Part shown: one piece after another, positions 54,601-63,051 of the stretch
Layout of the letters: each line of letters starts with the position of its first letter
How positions within the stretch are numbered: the stretch's first letter is position 1
From: Lysinibacillus sphaericus OT4b.31
GTDB taxonomy: Bacteria > Bacillota > Bacilli > Bacillales_A > Planococcaceae
Reading direction: 5' to 3'
DNA length: 64,000 bases
Assembly (NCBI RefSeq): GCF_000392615.1
Contig: NZ_KB933398.1
Coordinates: 2,318,691-2,382,690, forward strand
Program-made: the position numbers and the translations under genes
The notes under the pieces: generated by a model
Told to the model about the DNA's origin: nothing
The model's input: only the letters and a program-made list of their open reading frames with translations
Databases searched by the model: none

Positions 54601-54789
54601 TTATTTCTTTTCATCTTTTTTACTATCCCATGCCCATGTTATAAACGCATAAACAATAGTCGCAAATAAGGAACAAAAAAAATTTTCACTCAAATCCCAA
54701 TTACCTTTTCTGAAATAATCTCCAACTGATAAAAGTAAAAACAATATGACGAAGTAAAAAATATATAAGTATTTTCTGATAAATGTCAT
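54601..54789 (-). CDS. small two-helix membrane protein
   Basis: 62 residues: MTFIRKYLYIFYFVILFLLL and then two hydrophobic helices (about 6-22 and 36-53) ending in KKDEKK. AAGGTGAT four bases before the ATG at 54789 fixes the start; the frame runs further upstream through a terminator hairpin. Such proteins are typical of phage or accessory DNA. Function unknown. Confidence 0.65.
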   Translation of the reverse strand: MTFIRKYLYIFYFVILFLLLSVGDYFRKGNWDLSENFFCSLFATIVYAFITWAWDSKKDEKK

Positions 54790-54830
54790 TTGAATCACCT
54801 TAATATGTATTTTATGTAAATTGTAACATA

Positions 54831-54866
54831 AAAAAAGCTGCAACGAAGGGAGTTGCTGCAGCTTTA
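54831..54866. terminator. hairpin flanking the small membrane protein
   Basis: AAAGCTGCAAC pairs with GTTGCTGCAGCTTT around GAAGGGA. It repeats, almost unchanged, the hairpin at 54551; a third weaker relative is at 54929-54963. Confidence 0.75.
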
Positions 54867-55030
54867 AATCAGTAGAGAAAAACTTTATGACAATATTTAT
54901 TTTGTACACATTTTGTTTATTTATGCATTAAAAAAGCCGCAGTTCAATCAGACGCTACAGCCTAGAATTGATTCATGCCCATTGATGTTGCACTGACAGC
55001 ATTATACCACAACTTAGGAGGGCAAAATTA

Positions 55031-55254
55031 ATGGGCAAACAAGGGCAAAATAAAGTTATAAAGAAAATTTATTACACTGGATTGAGCATTATCGATGGAT
55101 GGTTGAAACGATTGAGGAAGCAAGACAGCCAGTAGAGAAGGTTGATAACGGCAGTTACATTAGAGCTAAAACAACTATGTATGGCATCGAGGCAACACTA
55201 CCAAAGGCAAGTGGTGGTGCAAGTGATCCAGTTCTTGGCATTTATAAAAATTAA
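55031..55254 (+). pseudogene. frameshifted phage-like protein fragment
   Basis: ATG 55031 behind AGGAGG starts MGKQGQNKVIK. A frameshift near 55065 then leads into a second frame, HYRWMVETIEEARQPVEKVD followed by GSYIRAKTTMYGIEATLPKA, ending 55254. The second part recalls phage late-gene regulators of the ArpU type, but this is a weak recollection. It is a remnant in any case. Confidence 0.5.
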
Positions 55255-55656
55255 TTACCAGGAAGGCGACCGACGACCCATAAACTTGTTCGGGGCATGA
55301 CATACATGACCGGCCTATATTTTTTAAAAGATTAGGTATCTAAATAATATAAAGGACTAAAAGGAGCTGAACGGAAATGCACTGTAAACTAAAAACAATT
55401 TGCTTTCCAATATAACATGATGTAGACCTACCACAATTTTGCAAGTGAGCTATCGACAATTAAATAGGTTTACCACAAAAGATGAGCCTTCACCCTGAGC
55501 GGGATGGAGGTTTTTATTATGCTTTGAAGACTGCATCAAACAGCCAATACAAAATGTGATGTGAGGGCGGAGTTTGGTGTAGTTTTGAGAGTGAATTTGT
55601 AGAAAATTGTTCCAATTTGTTACTTCTCACATTATGATTGAGTGGGAGTGATTGGA
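55255..55656. other. degraded accessory DNA
   Basis: Short broken frames only, for example a 12-codon ORF after AAAGGAG at about 55366. An inverted repeat with a GGTTTTT tail occurs at about 55481-55516. No intact gene. Confidence 0.4.
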
Positions 55657-55917
55657 ATGTATAGTATAGGGAATTTTATGAAGCTTATGGAATTACAAGA
55701 GGAAAATAATTTACTTGAAGCTGAACTAAATTTGCTTGCAGAAAACAAAGTTCAACTAGAAATGAGACATGCAATTATTAGCTTGAACGATAAATTATTA
55801 CGGTATTTGGAAGCGTGGGGTTTTAAGGTTCAGAGCAGAGATAATAGATTTATAGCTTCGTATAAAAAAGGGACTATTAGCACAGAAATTATAGAAGACG
55901 ATACGCACTCAAATTAA
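55657..55917 (+). CDS. hypothetical protein, possibly truncated
   Basis: 86 residues. The N-terminal helix is coiled-coil-like (LMELQEENNLLEAELNLLAE), followed by a basic beta-rich part. GGGAGTG precedes the ATG at 55657. The following frame (to 56156) may be the rest of the same protein after a frameshift. Confidence 0.55.
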   Translation: MYSIGNFMKLMELQEENNLLEAELNLLAENKVQLEMRHAIISLNDKLLRYLEAWGFKVQSRDNRFIASYKKGTISTEIIEDDTHSN

Positions 55918-56156
55918 AGATAAATAACAATGAAATTGATACAATAAATTCAATTGTTTCACCTAGGATATACTATAGGGCTCAAGAAACTGTTGAGGAT
56001 GAACATTTTGGGAAACAGATAATGGATGTTCAGAATAAAATTAAAGAGAAAATGGGCTTATTAACCAGTTATAAAGATTTGAAATTTGAGTATCAAAACA
56101 ATAAAAATGATATCTTTTATTCTGAAGAAGAGTTAATTGAAACATATTTTGGATAG
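55881..56156 (+). pseudogene. start-less ORF, possible C-terminal fragment
   Basis: An open frame without any start codon encodes YALKLKINNNEIDTINSIVS, then YYRAQETVEDEHFGKQIMDV and ends ELIETYFG at 56156. Protein-like composition and overlap with the preceding ORF in a different frame suggest a frameshifted gene. Family unknown. Confidence 0.4.
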
Positions 56157-56578
56157 AGTAACAGACGCACCTTCAGTAGTAAGAGGGTGTTTTTATTTTG
56201 CCTTGAAAAGTGAGTATCGAGCAGAGTTTCCTCCCCTTTGATTCGTCGGTACTTGCTTTTAGAGTGAAATAATTCATCAAAATGTTATTACATATTTTCA
56301 GTATTCTAACTTAATATTAGATAAGAAAAGCACCCCTTCCAAAATATTTTTCCTAATAGAATCCATTCACGTTCGACCACGAATGGATTTTTTCGAAAAT
56401 ATAAATAATGGAAAATTATTAATATTATATTCTTTGATGTATTTATTATAAAAAATAGTATTTTTTTCTATAATTGAAATTTTATATATGATATACTATT
56501 TTTGTTTTACATAGAAATTGGTAATAATTTGTTGATTGAAGAGGAGGGGAAATAACATCTTTAGAAGGTGTGATTGGT
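56157..56578. other. AT-rich leader region of the polymerase gene
   Basis: It holds a hairpin AATCCATTC...GAATGGATT with TTTTTT (about 56357-56392), then very AT-rich DNA. GAGGAGGGG at 56541 has no nearby start in frame. Confidence 0.45.
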
Positions 56579-57859
56579 ATGAGTAAATTGAAACATTTTT
56601 TTGGAAAGTTAAATAAGATTGATATGTTTTCACCGTATTTCTTTTTACCGTTTATTTTAGTGCTATATTTCTTTACAAGCTTATTTGATTGGCATAAATT
56701 TGAACAATTCAGTGTACGTATATCCATATGGCCAGTCGTTATTTTAGCTCTTGTCTGCTATTACATAGGTGTATATATGATCGATAAACGCCAGTGGACG
56801 ATTCCTTCATTCGGGCTGTCGCTCCTAGGAAAATATGTGATTCACTTTGTTATTATATTAACTTTGCTTGGGCTAGGTGCCTATTTAATGATGATTTTTA
56901 GTGGCGACTTAGGGATTACTGACGAAGCAAACCGCCGTAATCTAGACCCAAAGTTAAACTTCTTTAGCCAGTTATTATGGTTTGGGACTTTATTGCTGTT
57001 GTCTTATAAAATGATTTTGGAAAAGAATATGACATGGAAAAAGGCAATCATCTACGGTTCAATTTTCGCGGTGGTGATGTTCCTGTTCTTATTAATGGGC
57101 TATCGAACGCCATTAATCATCATGTTGTTTACAGGAATCATCATTTTCCACTATGTGGTTAAACGAGTAAAGTTGACGTGGTTCTTAACGGCATTAGTCG
57201 TGATTGGTGTTGCTTTCTCAATGTTTGGATTTATACGTGTCCTCACAGAGGATTTATCAAAAGATTTTAATAACCGTGATCAACCGAATGTGGAATTAAC
57301 AGCAGAGGCAAAAGAGAAGCTATTAACGGCTGAACAAAAGGTAAACTTAACACCAAAATGGATGCGTGCCATAAACGCGGAAAGTGTAACAAGCCATATC
57401 GTTTTGAGTAAGATTATTGAGTATACACAAGATGAAGGGCACTTAAATGGTGAAATGCACAAGGGGATTTTCAATACGATTTTACCAGGTGAACAAACTT
57501 CACCTCGCATGAAGGTAACAGAAGTCGTAAACTCAATAAGTGTAAAAGATGGTATATTTATTACTCGTGAAACACGAACAACAACCCCGACCTTTATAGG
57601 ACAATTGTTCTTAGATGGTGGTTATTTGTTAGTGGCGATTGGCTTCCTGTTATATGGTGTGTTAATTTCATTAATCTATAATAAAGTGAAGCAGGAGGGA
57701 ATTCGCAGTTTCCATACTGTAGCATACGCATTTATTATTACGTTGTTTACCGTATCGATGCATACGGGTTTACTAGATTTAATCTTTATTTTAATGCTTG
57801 GGTTTGTGATTATCGCATCCTCTATCATTAAAACGGACAAGCGAAAACTTCAATCTTAG
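56579..57859 (+). CDS. Wzy-like oligosaccharide repeat unit polymerase
   Basis: 426 residues, about 11-12 helices with a long central extracytoplasmic loop (about 215-330). Such topology and the segment GYRTPLIIMLFTGIIIFH, plus TRTTTPTFIGQLFLDGGYLL, fit the oligosaccharide repeat unit polymerase/O-antigen ligase class. The family polymerises surface polysaccharide units. No glycosyltransferase genes are next to it, which is unusual. GAAGGTG precedes the ATG at 56579. Confidence 0.75.
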   Translation: MSKLKHFFGKLNKIDMFSPYFFLPFILVLYFFTSLFDWHKFEQFSVRISIWPVVILALVCYYIGVYMIDKRQWTIPSFGLSLLGKYVIHFVIILTLLGLGAYLMMIFSGDLGITDEANRRNLDPKLNFFSQLLWFGTLLLLSYKMILEKNMTWKKAIIYGSIFAVVMFLFLLMGYRTPLIIMLFTGIIIFHYVVKRVKLTWFLTALVVIGVAFSMFGFIRVLTEDLSKDFNNRDQPNVELTAEAKEKLLTAEQKVNLTPKWMRAINAESVTSHIVLSKIIEYTQDEGHLNGEMHKGIFNTILPGEQTSPRMKVTEVVNSISVKDGIFITRETRTTTPTFIGQLFLDGGYLLVAIGFLLYGVLISLIYNKVKQEGIRSFHTVAYAFIITLFTVSMHTGLLDLIFILMLGFVIIASSIIKTDKRKLQS

Positions 57860-57866
57860 AAAAGAT

Positions 57867-57918
57867 AGGCTTCACCAAAAAGTCGGTTTACACTTGCTTT
57901 TGGTGATAGCCTTTTTTT
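57867..57918 (+). terminator. intrinsic terminator
   Basis: AGGCTTCACCAAAA pairs with TTTTGGTGATAGCCT, then T7. Confidence 0.88.
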
Positions 57919-58001
57919 GTGGGGTATATTGAAAGGTGTGTAAATATATTGAAACTTTTTGCTGTTTTAACCGTATAAGTAAAGAAGTGAGGTGGAAACA
58001 C

Positions 58002-58167
58002 ATGCTCCAGCTCATAATATATGGTGTCATCATGTATTGGTGGATGGTTATTACTAGATAAGTATTTTTACAAGCGATTTCAAATTCCAAAGCAACCAAG
58101 CATGATGGATAAAACGGTTCATACAGAAGCGAGAGAATTTCTAATAGGCCTTTATCTTCTTAAGTAA
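58002..58167 (+). pseudogene. frameshifted small membrane protein gene
   Basis: ATG 58002 behind GAGGTGG encodes MLQLIIYGVIMYWWMVITR and stops. In a neighbouring frame, starting within the same bases, the sequence continues LLDKYFYKRFQIPKQPSMMD, KTVHTEAREFLIGLYLLK and ends at 58167. One base change in length near 58053 would restore a 53-residue protein. Family unknown. Confidence 0.5.
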
Positions 58168-58272
58168 ATGTTAATGTTGAGCACACTTGCTTATTTTGTT
58201 AGTTATTTGAGTATTATGTCTGTATTAATGCGAATCTAAATTAGAATGTACAGACAAGAGGAGGGGTGATAT

Positions 58273-58917
58273 ATGATAAAAAGTAGGCGTTACTTTAGTA
58301 TAGCCATAGTGCTGTTATTCGTTGGTATATTGCTAGCGATGCCGTACCCCGATGCGTTGAATAATATTAGCGATGTTGTTTTGTTGAATGTTCCTATCGT
58401 TACACTTGATGCTATTCAAGTAAAGAGTATATTTGCAATCATCTTACTAATCGGAAGTCTTTATTTCTTAAGGAGGGCATTGAAGAAACATTTCTTTATG
58501 GTATATGTAACTGTGATTTTAAGCTTTGTCTTTATACCATCTTTCTTTGTTTATATCTATCAAATTACATTTGCAACAGGCATTGAGGCAATATCGTTTG
58601 AAGCCTATAAAAGTGATTGTACATTTGAAATGCTGGATGAAAATACTTTACAAGGGGCTTGCCTATTAGCGCTACATAATTTAAGTAAGGATGATGTTAC
58701 GTTTCAAGTAGAATTTAATGATGCCCACTACAAGGAAAAAATGATCTTCATGAATAATAATGCACCATACGAGGTTACGCTTCACGGACAACAAAAAAAG
58801 CTAGTGAAAATTAAGACAGTAATGGATATGACACAAATGGAAGGTCACATTGATGAAGGCAAAATATCCAATCTAAGTATTAAGATCTCAGCAGGTCATC
58901 AACAACGGAGGATATAA
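58273..58917 (+). CDS. hypothetical membrane protein
   Basis: 214 residues. Three hydrophobic helices (about 7-24, 52-68, 74-96) are followed by a C-terminal outer domain of about 110 residues with two cysteines (SDCTFEM, GACLLA) that could form a disulfide. GAGGAGGGG precedes the ATG. Not a family I recognise. Confidence 0.75.
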   Translation: MIKSRRYFSIAIVLLFVGILLAMPYPDALNNISDVVLLNVPIVTLDAIQVKSIFAIILLIGSLYFLRRALKKHFFMVYVTVILSFVFIPSFFVYIYQITFATGIEAISFEAYKSDCTFEMLDENTLQGACLLALHNLSKDDVTFQVEFNDAHYKEKMIFMNNNAPYEVTLHGQQKKLVKIKTVMDMTQMEGHIDEGKISNLSIKISAGHQQRRI

Positions 58918-59098
58918 CAGGGTTACGTTTAGTGAAGGATAATCAATAAGCTATACAACATTACATAATACTTTTATATTGCCAAAGAGAAAACGATACT
59001 ATCCAAAATAGGTGATGGATAAGTTAGAGAATATTCAAACAGTACTCCTCAAAAATTTAAGGGACATACTCCATTTAGAACCGAATAGCTGAGCTAAA

Positions 59099-59135
59099 TA
59101 AAAAGCCTTCTCCCTATCAAGGAGAAGGCCCGTTT
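59099..59135 (-). terminator. terminator of the FusB-type gene
   Basis: GCCTTCTCC-TTGATAG-GGAGAAGGC on the minus strand with TTTTTATT. Confidence 0.9.
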
Positions 59136-59136
59136 A

Positions 59137-59787
59137 TTATTGTGTGATGCGATTGAAAAAAGCATTTACTTTTTGCATATCAGCTACATGCTGATTACAG
59201 TTGGCACTGTCCGCACAAATGTAATTACTGTGATTGGTAAATGTTCCAACGACTTGGCCTTTAACGGAAGTTGTAAAAAGACCAACATCGGAGTGACGGT
59301 TACAGATCGCACAAATACCACGAATCGTACTGTTTGCGAAAATACCTTTAATGGCTTTTAGCTGCTCTTCTTGCTCGATGAGTACATATTTTCGATGCGT
59401 ACCAGGATCATCCCAAGCTAAATAGCACATTTGCCGAAAATCCATATCATTCAAACTTGGCAACTTTAACTTTTTTTCCTTTTTGAACAAGCTTTTTATC
59501 GTACTTGCTGTGACTGGTTTGAAAGGGATGACGTAGGGCTTTAAACTTTCTAAATAATCCTCACCCTGTTTACGCTCTGTTACGGTAAATAGCGTCTCGA
59601 TAAGCTGAGCTTCGGCAGCAGTCATTGTAACCTTCGTTGTAATTTCAGTTTCAACAATACCGCGAACGGCGAGAATGACATTTTTATCTTTTGTTGTAGC
59701 AAGTGCTTGTAAGATTTTATTCATTTGTTGCTCGAGTAAATGATAGTTAGCAACCGTTAAAAACGGCTGGATTGTTTGTTTTTCCAT
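59137..59787 (-). CDS. FusB/FusC family EF-G-binding protein
   Basis: 216 residues. An N-terminal helical bundle is followed by a C-terminal zinc-finger-like domain with Cys159, Cys162 (ICAICNRHSDVGLF), Cys191 and Cys197 (YICADSANCNQ), as in FusB. FusB-type proteins bind EF-G and release it from stalled ribosomes, giving fusidic acid tolerance; the role of chromosomal homologues in bacilli is less clear. TGGAGTG precedes the ATG. It is a single gene. Confidence 0.9.
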   Translation of the reverse strand: MEKQTIQPFLTVANYHLLEQQMNKILQALATTKDKNVILAVRGIVETEITTKVTMTAAEAQLIETLFTVTERKQGEDYLESLKPYVIPFKPVTASTIKSLFKKEKKLKLPSLNDMDFRQMCYLAWDDPGTHRKYVLIEQEEQLKAIKGIFANSTIRGICAICNRHSDVGLFTTSVKGQVVGTFTNHSNYICADSANCNQHVADMQKVNAFFNRITQ

Positions 59788-60070
59788 GTGAAATCACTCC
59801 ATTACATATAGGCTTTTGGTTGTGGCCTAAAGAGATCATCCATTATGTTTCATCTGGGTTAACTTAATCTAGATCTCTTTGACCTGCAAAGATGTGGTTC
59901 TAGTGCAAGCATTACAAAAGAATGCGACCATTTCGATTCCTCCTTGTAAAGAAAACTACAATTATCTTAACATTTTAAGGAAACGAAATAAAGAAAAGGA
60001 GTAATTTATTTGTAATACATGCACTACTTATTATCAAACTCAGGAGATAGAGGCAGTTCATTTAAAATGT

Positions 60071-60165
60071 CGATAAATAGCAAAAGTTGGGAGGTAAATC
60101 ACAAAAGATGGGTGATAAAACAAACAAGTTAGGCGATAAATCCAAAAAGTTAAGGGATAACGAGA
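60071..60165. repeat. 21-bp phased repeat array C2 (CGATAAATC family)
   Basis: Five units with the core at 60071, 60092, 60113, 60134 and 60155, exactly 21 bp apart. Core SGATAAATC followed by AAAGTT-like bases, same family as array C1 at 9.67 kb in the opposite orientation. It lies in the divergent gap between the FusB-type gene and marR. Confidence 0.8.
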
Positions 60166-60194
60166 TACCCTCCTAAAAAAATCCTCTTTTAATA

Positions 60195-60228
60195 TATCGA
60201 TAATTACGATATAATCGTTTCTAACGAT
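60195..60228 (+). promoter_or_regulatory. putative MarR operators
   Basis: TATCG-N7-CGATA (60195-60211) and ATCGTT-TCT-AACGAT (60214-60228) lie side by side just before the marR ribosome site. Expected autorepression. Confidence 0.7.
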
Positions 60229-60248
60229 ATAATAAAGGAGTAATAGTC

Positions 60249-60647
60249 ATGATTCAGGATATAAATAATTATTTTACAACCATTTTCTATCATCTGCACA
60301 CTACACATGAGGATGTTATTTCGCATCAGAGTGTCCGCATATTGCAAATGATTCAAAAGGAAGATGAAGTGACGGTTCGTCAAATTGCCGAGTTATTGAA
60401 TATTTCACAAAATACAGCGTCTGAACATATAAAAAAACTAGTACGTAATGGGTGGGTGCAAAAGGAGCGGGCAGTTGATGATCAGCGCAAAGTGAATCTC
60501 CACCTAACGGCGCAAGGGCTAACTGTCGTAAAGAAAAACACTGAATTGGATGATCAGAAGCTACAGTATGCACTAAATCATTTATCAGCTAGTGAACAGC
60601 AAACAATCTTACAGGCATTTCGTCTATTAAGTGAGGTGTCGAAGTAA
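60249..60647 (+). CDS. MarR family transcriptional regulator
   Basis: 132 residues. Winged helix at about 25-95 with VRQIAELLNISQNTASEHIK, then KLVRNGWVQKERAVDDQRKV and the wing LHLTAQG. AAAGGAG precedes the ATG. Its stop overlaps the start of the DUF3147 gene (TAATG), so it controls an operon with that membrane protein, likely through the palindromes directly upstream. Confidence 0.92.
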   Translation: MIQDINNYFTTIFYHLHTTHEDVISHQSVRILQMIQKEDEVTVRQIAELLNISQNTASEHIKKLVRNGWVQKERAVDDQRKVNLHLTAQGLTVVKKNTELDDQKLQYALNHLSASEQQTILQAFRLLSEVSK

Positions 60648-60994
60648 TGTATACACTGTTAAAAATTCTTAGCTCCGCAGCAATTATTGGTATCGTAACA
60701 GAGGTGGCAAGGAGGTTCCCTACATACGGGGGCATTATTGCAGCTCTACCACTTGTCAGTATTTTAAGTATTATTTGGCTGACGGTTCAAAGTGAATCGA
60801 GTGACCATATCCAACGATTTACAGTTGGTGTTTTGGTCGGTCTTCCAGCAACGATGGTCATGCTTTTTGTCATCTATATGGCGATGAAATCATCCGTCCA
60901 TATTGTGTTTGCGATTGGACTGGGCATTATTTCGTGGGCGGTGTTTTTAGGTATTCAAAAAGCGGTTGCGGGTGTATTTCATATTTCAATTTAG
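60647..60994 (+). CDS. DUF3147 family membrane protein
   Basis: 115 residues, four helices (LLKILSSAAIIGIVTEVARR, then PTYGGIIAALPLVSIL). The DUF3147 family is of unknown function and is often coupled to small regulators. Its start overlaps the marR stop by one base, so translation is coupled. Confidence 0.85.
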   Translation: MYTLLKILSSAAIIGIVTEVARRFPTYGGIIAALPLVSILSIIWLTVQSESSDHIQRFTVGVLVGLPATMVMLFVIYMAMKSSVHIVFAIGLGIISWAVFLGIQKAVAGVFHISI

Positions 60995-61010
60995 AGTAGG
61001 AGATATATAA

Positions 61011-61487
61011 ATGTCAATTGTACTAATTCAGCAGTTGCCTCAACAAAAAGTTTTGCAGTTTTTTAAAGAGCATTGGGGAAGCACAGAGATGGTTATTTCC
61101 AGTGGCATCTATGACTGTAGCCAATTAGATGGCTTTGCTTATGTTGATGAAGATCAAACAATTATGGGCCTAGTCACCTATATTATTCGTGGTGAGACAT
61201 GTGAAATTATTTCGCTCGATAGTATAGATGGTGGAAAAGGTGTTGGTTCATTACTTGTACAAGCCGTAGAAAAAACTGCAGCCCAAAATGACTGCATCAT
61301 GATGACGCTTATTACCACAAACGATAATTTACCAGCATTAAGATTTTATCAAAAAAGAGGGTATCATTTAGTAGAAATCCTACAAAATGCAGTAGAGCTT
61401 GCAAGAGCTAATAAGCCTGAAATCCCATTGATTGGCGATCAAGGTATTCCGATACGTGATGAAATTGTATTGAACAAAACATTGTAA
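61011..61487 (+). CDS. GNAT family N-acetyltransferase
   Basis: 158 residues. Acetyl-CoA-binding motif A is seen as GGKGVGSLLVQAVEKTA (about 74-90) and motif B as NLPALRFYQKRGYHLVEI. Substrate unknown. TAGGAG precedes the ATG. It starts 16 bp after the DUF3147 gene and is probably in the same operon. Confidence 0.92.
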   Translation: MSIVLIQQLPQQKVLQFFKEHWGSTEMVISSGIYDCSQLDGFAYVDEDQTIMGLVTYIIRGETCEIISLDSIDGGKGVGSLLVQAVEKTAAQNDCIMMTLITTNDNLPALRFYQKRGYHLVEILQNAVELARANKPEIPLIGDQGIPIRDEIVLNKTL

Positions 61488-61578
61488 AGTACTGTGAATT
61501 TTTGATAATGAAAAAATCGATTCCACTGGCAATGATTTCTCGCTATACTTGTTGTGAAGCAGGAAAGAGAGGAATAGA

Positions 61579-62043
61579 ATGAAAAAAGTACTATTTGTTG
61601 TGTTTTTTAGTTTGTTTGTGGTGGGGGCTGTTTTGATTATCTATCTAAAAAGTAATCCACCACTTGTCATAAATGGTTATACAAGCCTTGATGATAATTC
61701 AACGGTTCGATTTATAGAAATTGACAATAAGGGACTGCGGGAGATTCAGTTACAGAGTATTGTCGTCAATGAAAAGCATCCTGAAAGTGTTGAATTGGTG
61801 GTAAGTAAGTCTGAGCCATTTGAAGCAGAAACTAAAATAGAAGGTAATCCAAACTTTACATTTCATAAATTACAGCAAGTGAAGATTTTCCCTAGTCAAT
61901 ACATAGATAGACAGGCAATTGGCAAGCAGCCACAGCACTACGCTCTAAAGGTAAATGCTTCAGATATCCAAAAGATTACCATTCAGTACGAATATTTAAA
62001 AATGCCTTTTACAGTAACTGCTGAATTGCAAACGACCAAATAG
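61579..62043 (+). CDS. hypothetical exported or anchored protein
   Basis: 154 residues. A hydrophobic N-terminal helix (4-22) acts as an anchor or signal; the outer domain is beta-rich without recognised motif. AGAGAGG precedes the ATG. It is followed by a strong terminator. Family unknown. Confidence 0.75.
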   Translation: MKKVLFVVFFSLFVVGAVLIIYLKSNPPLVINGYTSLDDNSTVRFIEIDNKGLREIQLQSIVVNEKHPESVELVVSKSEPFEAETKIEGNPNFTFHKLQQVKIFPSQYIDRQAIGKQPQHYALKVNASDIQKITIQYEYLKMPFTVTAELQTTK

Positions 62044-62106
62044 AAAAAAATAATGAATGAGCGAAGTCAATGAAAGCTTCTATCCTCTACGATTTCACAA
62101 ATTAAT

Positions 62107-62152
62107 GGGATGCCTACTTATTACTTGATAAGTAAGGCATCCCGTTTTTTGT
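62107..62152 (+). terminator. intrinsic terminator
   Basis: GGGATGCCTACTTAT pairs with ATAAGTAAGGCATCCC, then T6. Confidence 0.93.
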
Positions 62153-62264
62153 CACATCATTTATGCCCATGTCATATCCTAAGATTGTTTGGTGAAAACA
62201 TACTATTATACCCAAAACATGGTAATCTATTGGTAATAGTAATTGGGAAGATAGGAGGGGTCTA

Positions 62265-62774
62265 ATGGGGTTGATTATTATTGGCGTCGTGCTTGTCATG
62301 TGTATTTTTATTGCGATTTTAGTTGCTGTATTTAAACTCTCAAAAGAAGATATTAAACTTCAAGTAGCAGCGACGTGTGCAGGGAAAAATGAGTTGGATC
62401 AGGCTATTATAAAGATATATTTTACATTCTCAATTGGCAAACTCGCCAGTCGCAAAAAAGAAATACTCGGTACTATTGACTGGTCAGAAGGATGGATGCC
62501 AGTGTGCTACAATTTGAAAGAGCAGGGGGTATTTAAAGAGGAGCGTTTACTCGTTTCGCAGGGTGAAGATTCGTATGCAACTTTTGAATTTGATGCCACA
62601 AACGCGGTAGACGAACAGGGGCAAGGGGAAGGCTATGTCGTTTTAGTATTAGAGAATCCTACAAATGTGACGAGCTTTCGAGCTGGCATCGTACTCGCCG
62701 TAACTGCCAATATGGTAACCTATCAACTTTCAGAGTCTACAAGTTGGAACAATGAGTTTGTCATAAACCATTAA
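62265..62774 (+). CDS. hypothetical membrane-anchored protein
   Basis: 169 residues. An N-terminal helix (2-24) is followed by a basic stretch and a beta-rich domain (YVVLVLENPTNVTSFRAGIV). TAGGAGGGG precedes the ATG. Single gene with its own terminator. Not recognised. Confidence 0.75.
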   Translation: MGLIIIGVVLVMCIFIAILVAVFKLSKEDIKLQVAATCAGKNELDQAIIKIYFTFSIGKLASRKKEILGTIDWSEGWMPVCYNLKEQGVFKEERLLVSQGEDSYATFEFDATNAVDEQGQGEGYVVLVLENPTNVTSFRAGIVLAVTANMVTYQLSESTSWNNEFVINH

Positions 62775-62782
62775 TTAATCTA

Positions 62783-62829
62783 TAAAATGCTATTCACAAG
62801 GGAAATCTTATGAATAGTATTTTTTTGTT
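62783..62829 (+). terminator. intrinsic terminator
   Basis: AATGCTATTCA pairs with TGAATAGTATT, then T run. Confidence 0.88.
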
Positions 62830-63051
62830 TTTGGAAATAAAATGTAAAATATAGTGTTCAACGGAACTTATTAACATCAATTTCGTAAAATATAATAATG
62901 AAAGGCGTGTTTGGCTTAAATTCTTCACTTTATTTTAAAAAAAAGAAAGGGGAAATAGAAAACACTCACCAAAATGGTGACAGCATTTTCAGATGAATAA
63001 AAGCGTGAGTGCTTAGAAAACAAGCGCTTGCTGAAAAGAAGGTATAAATAT

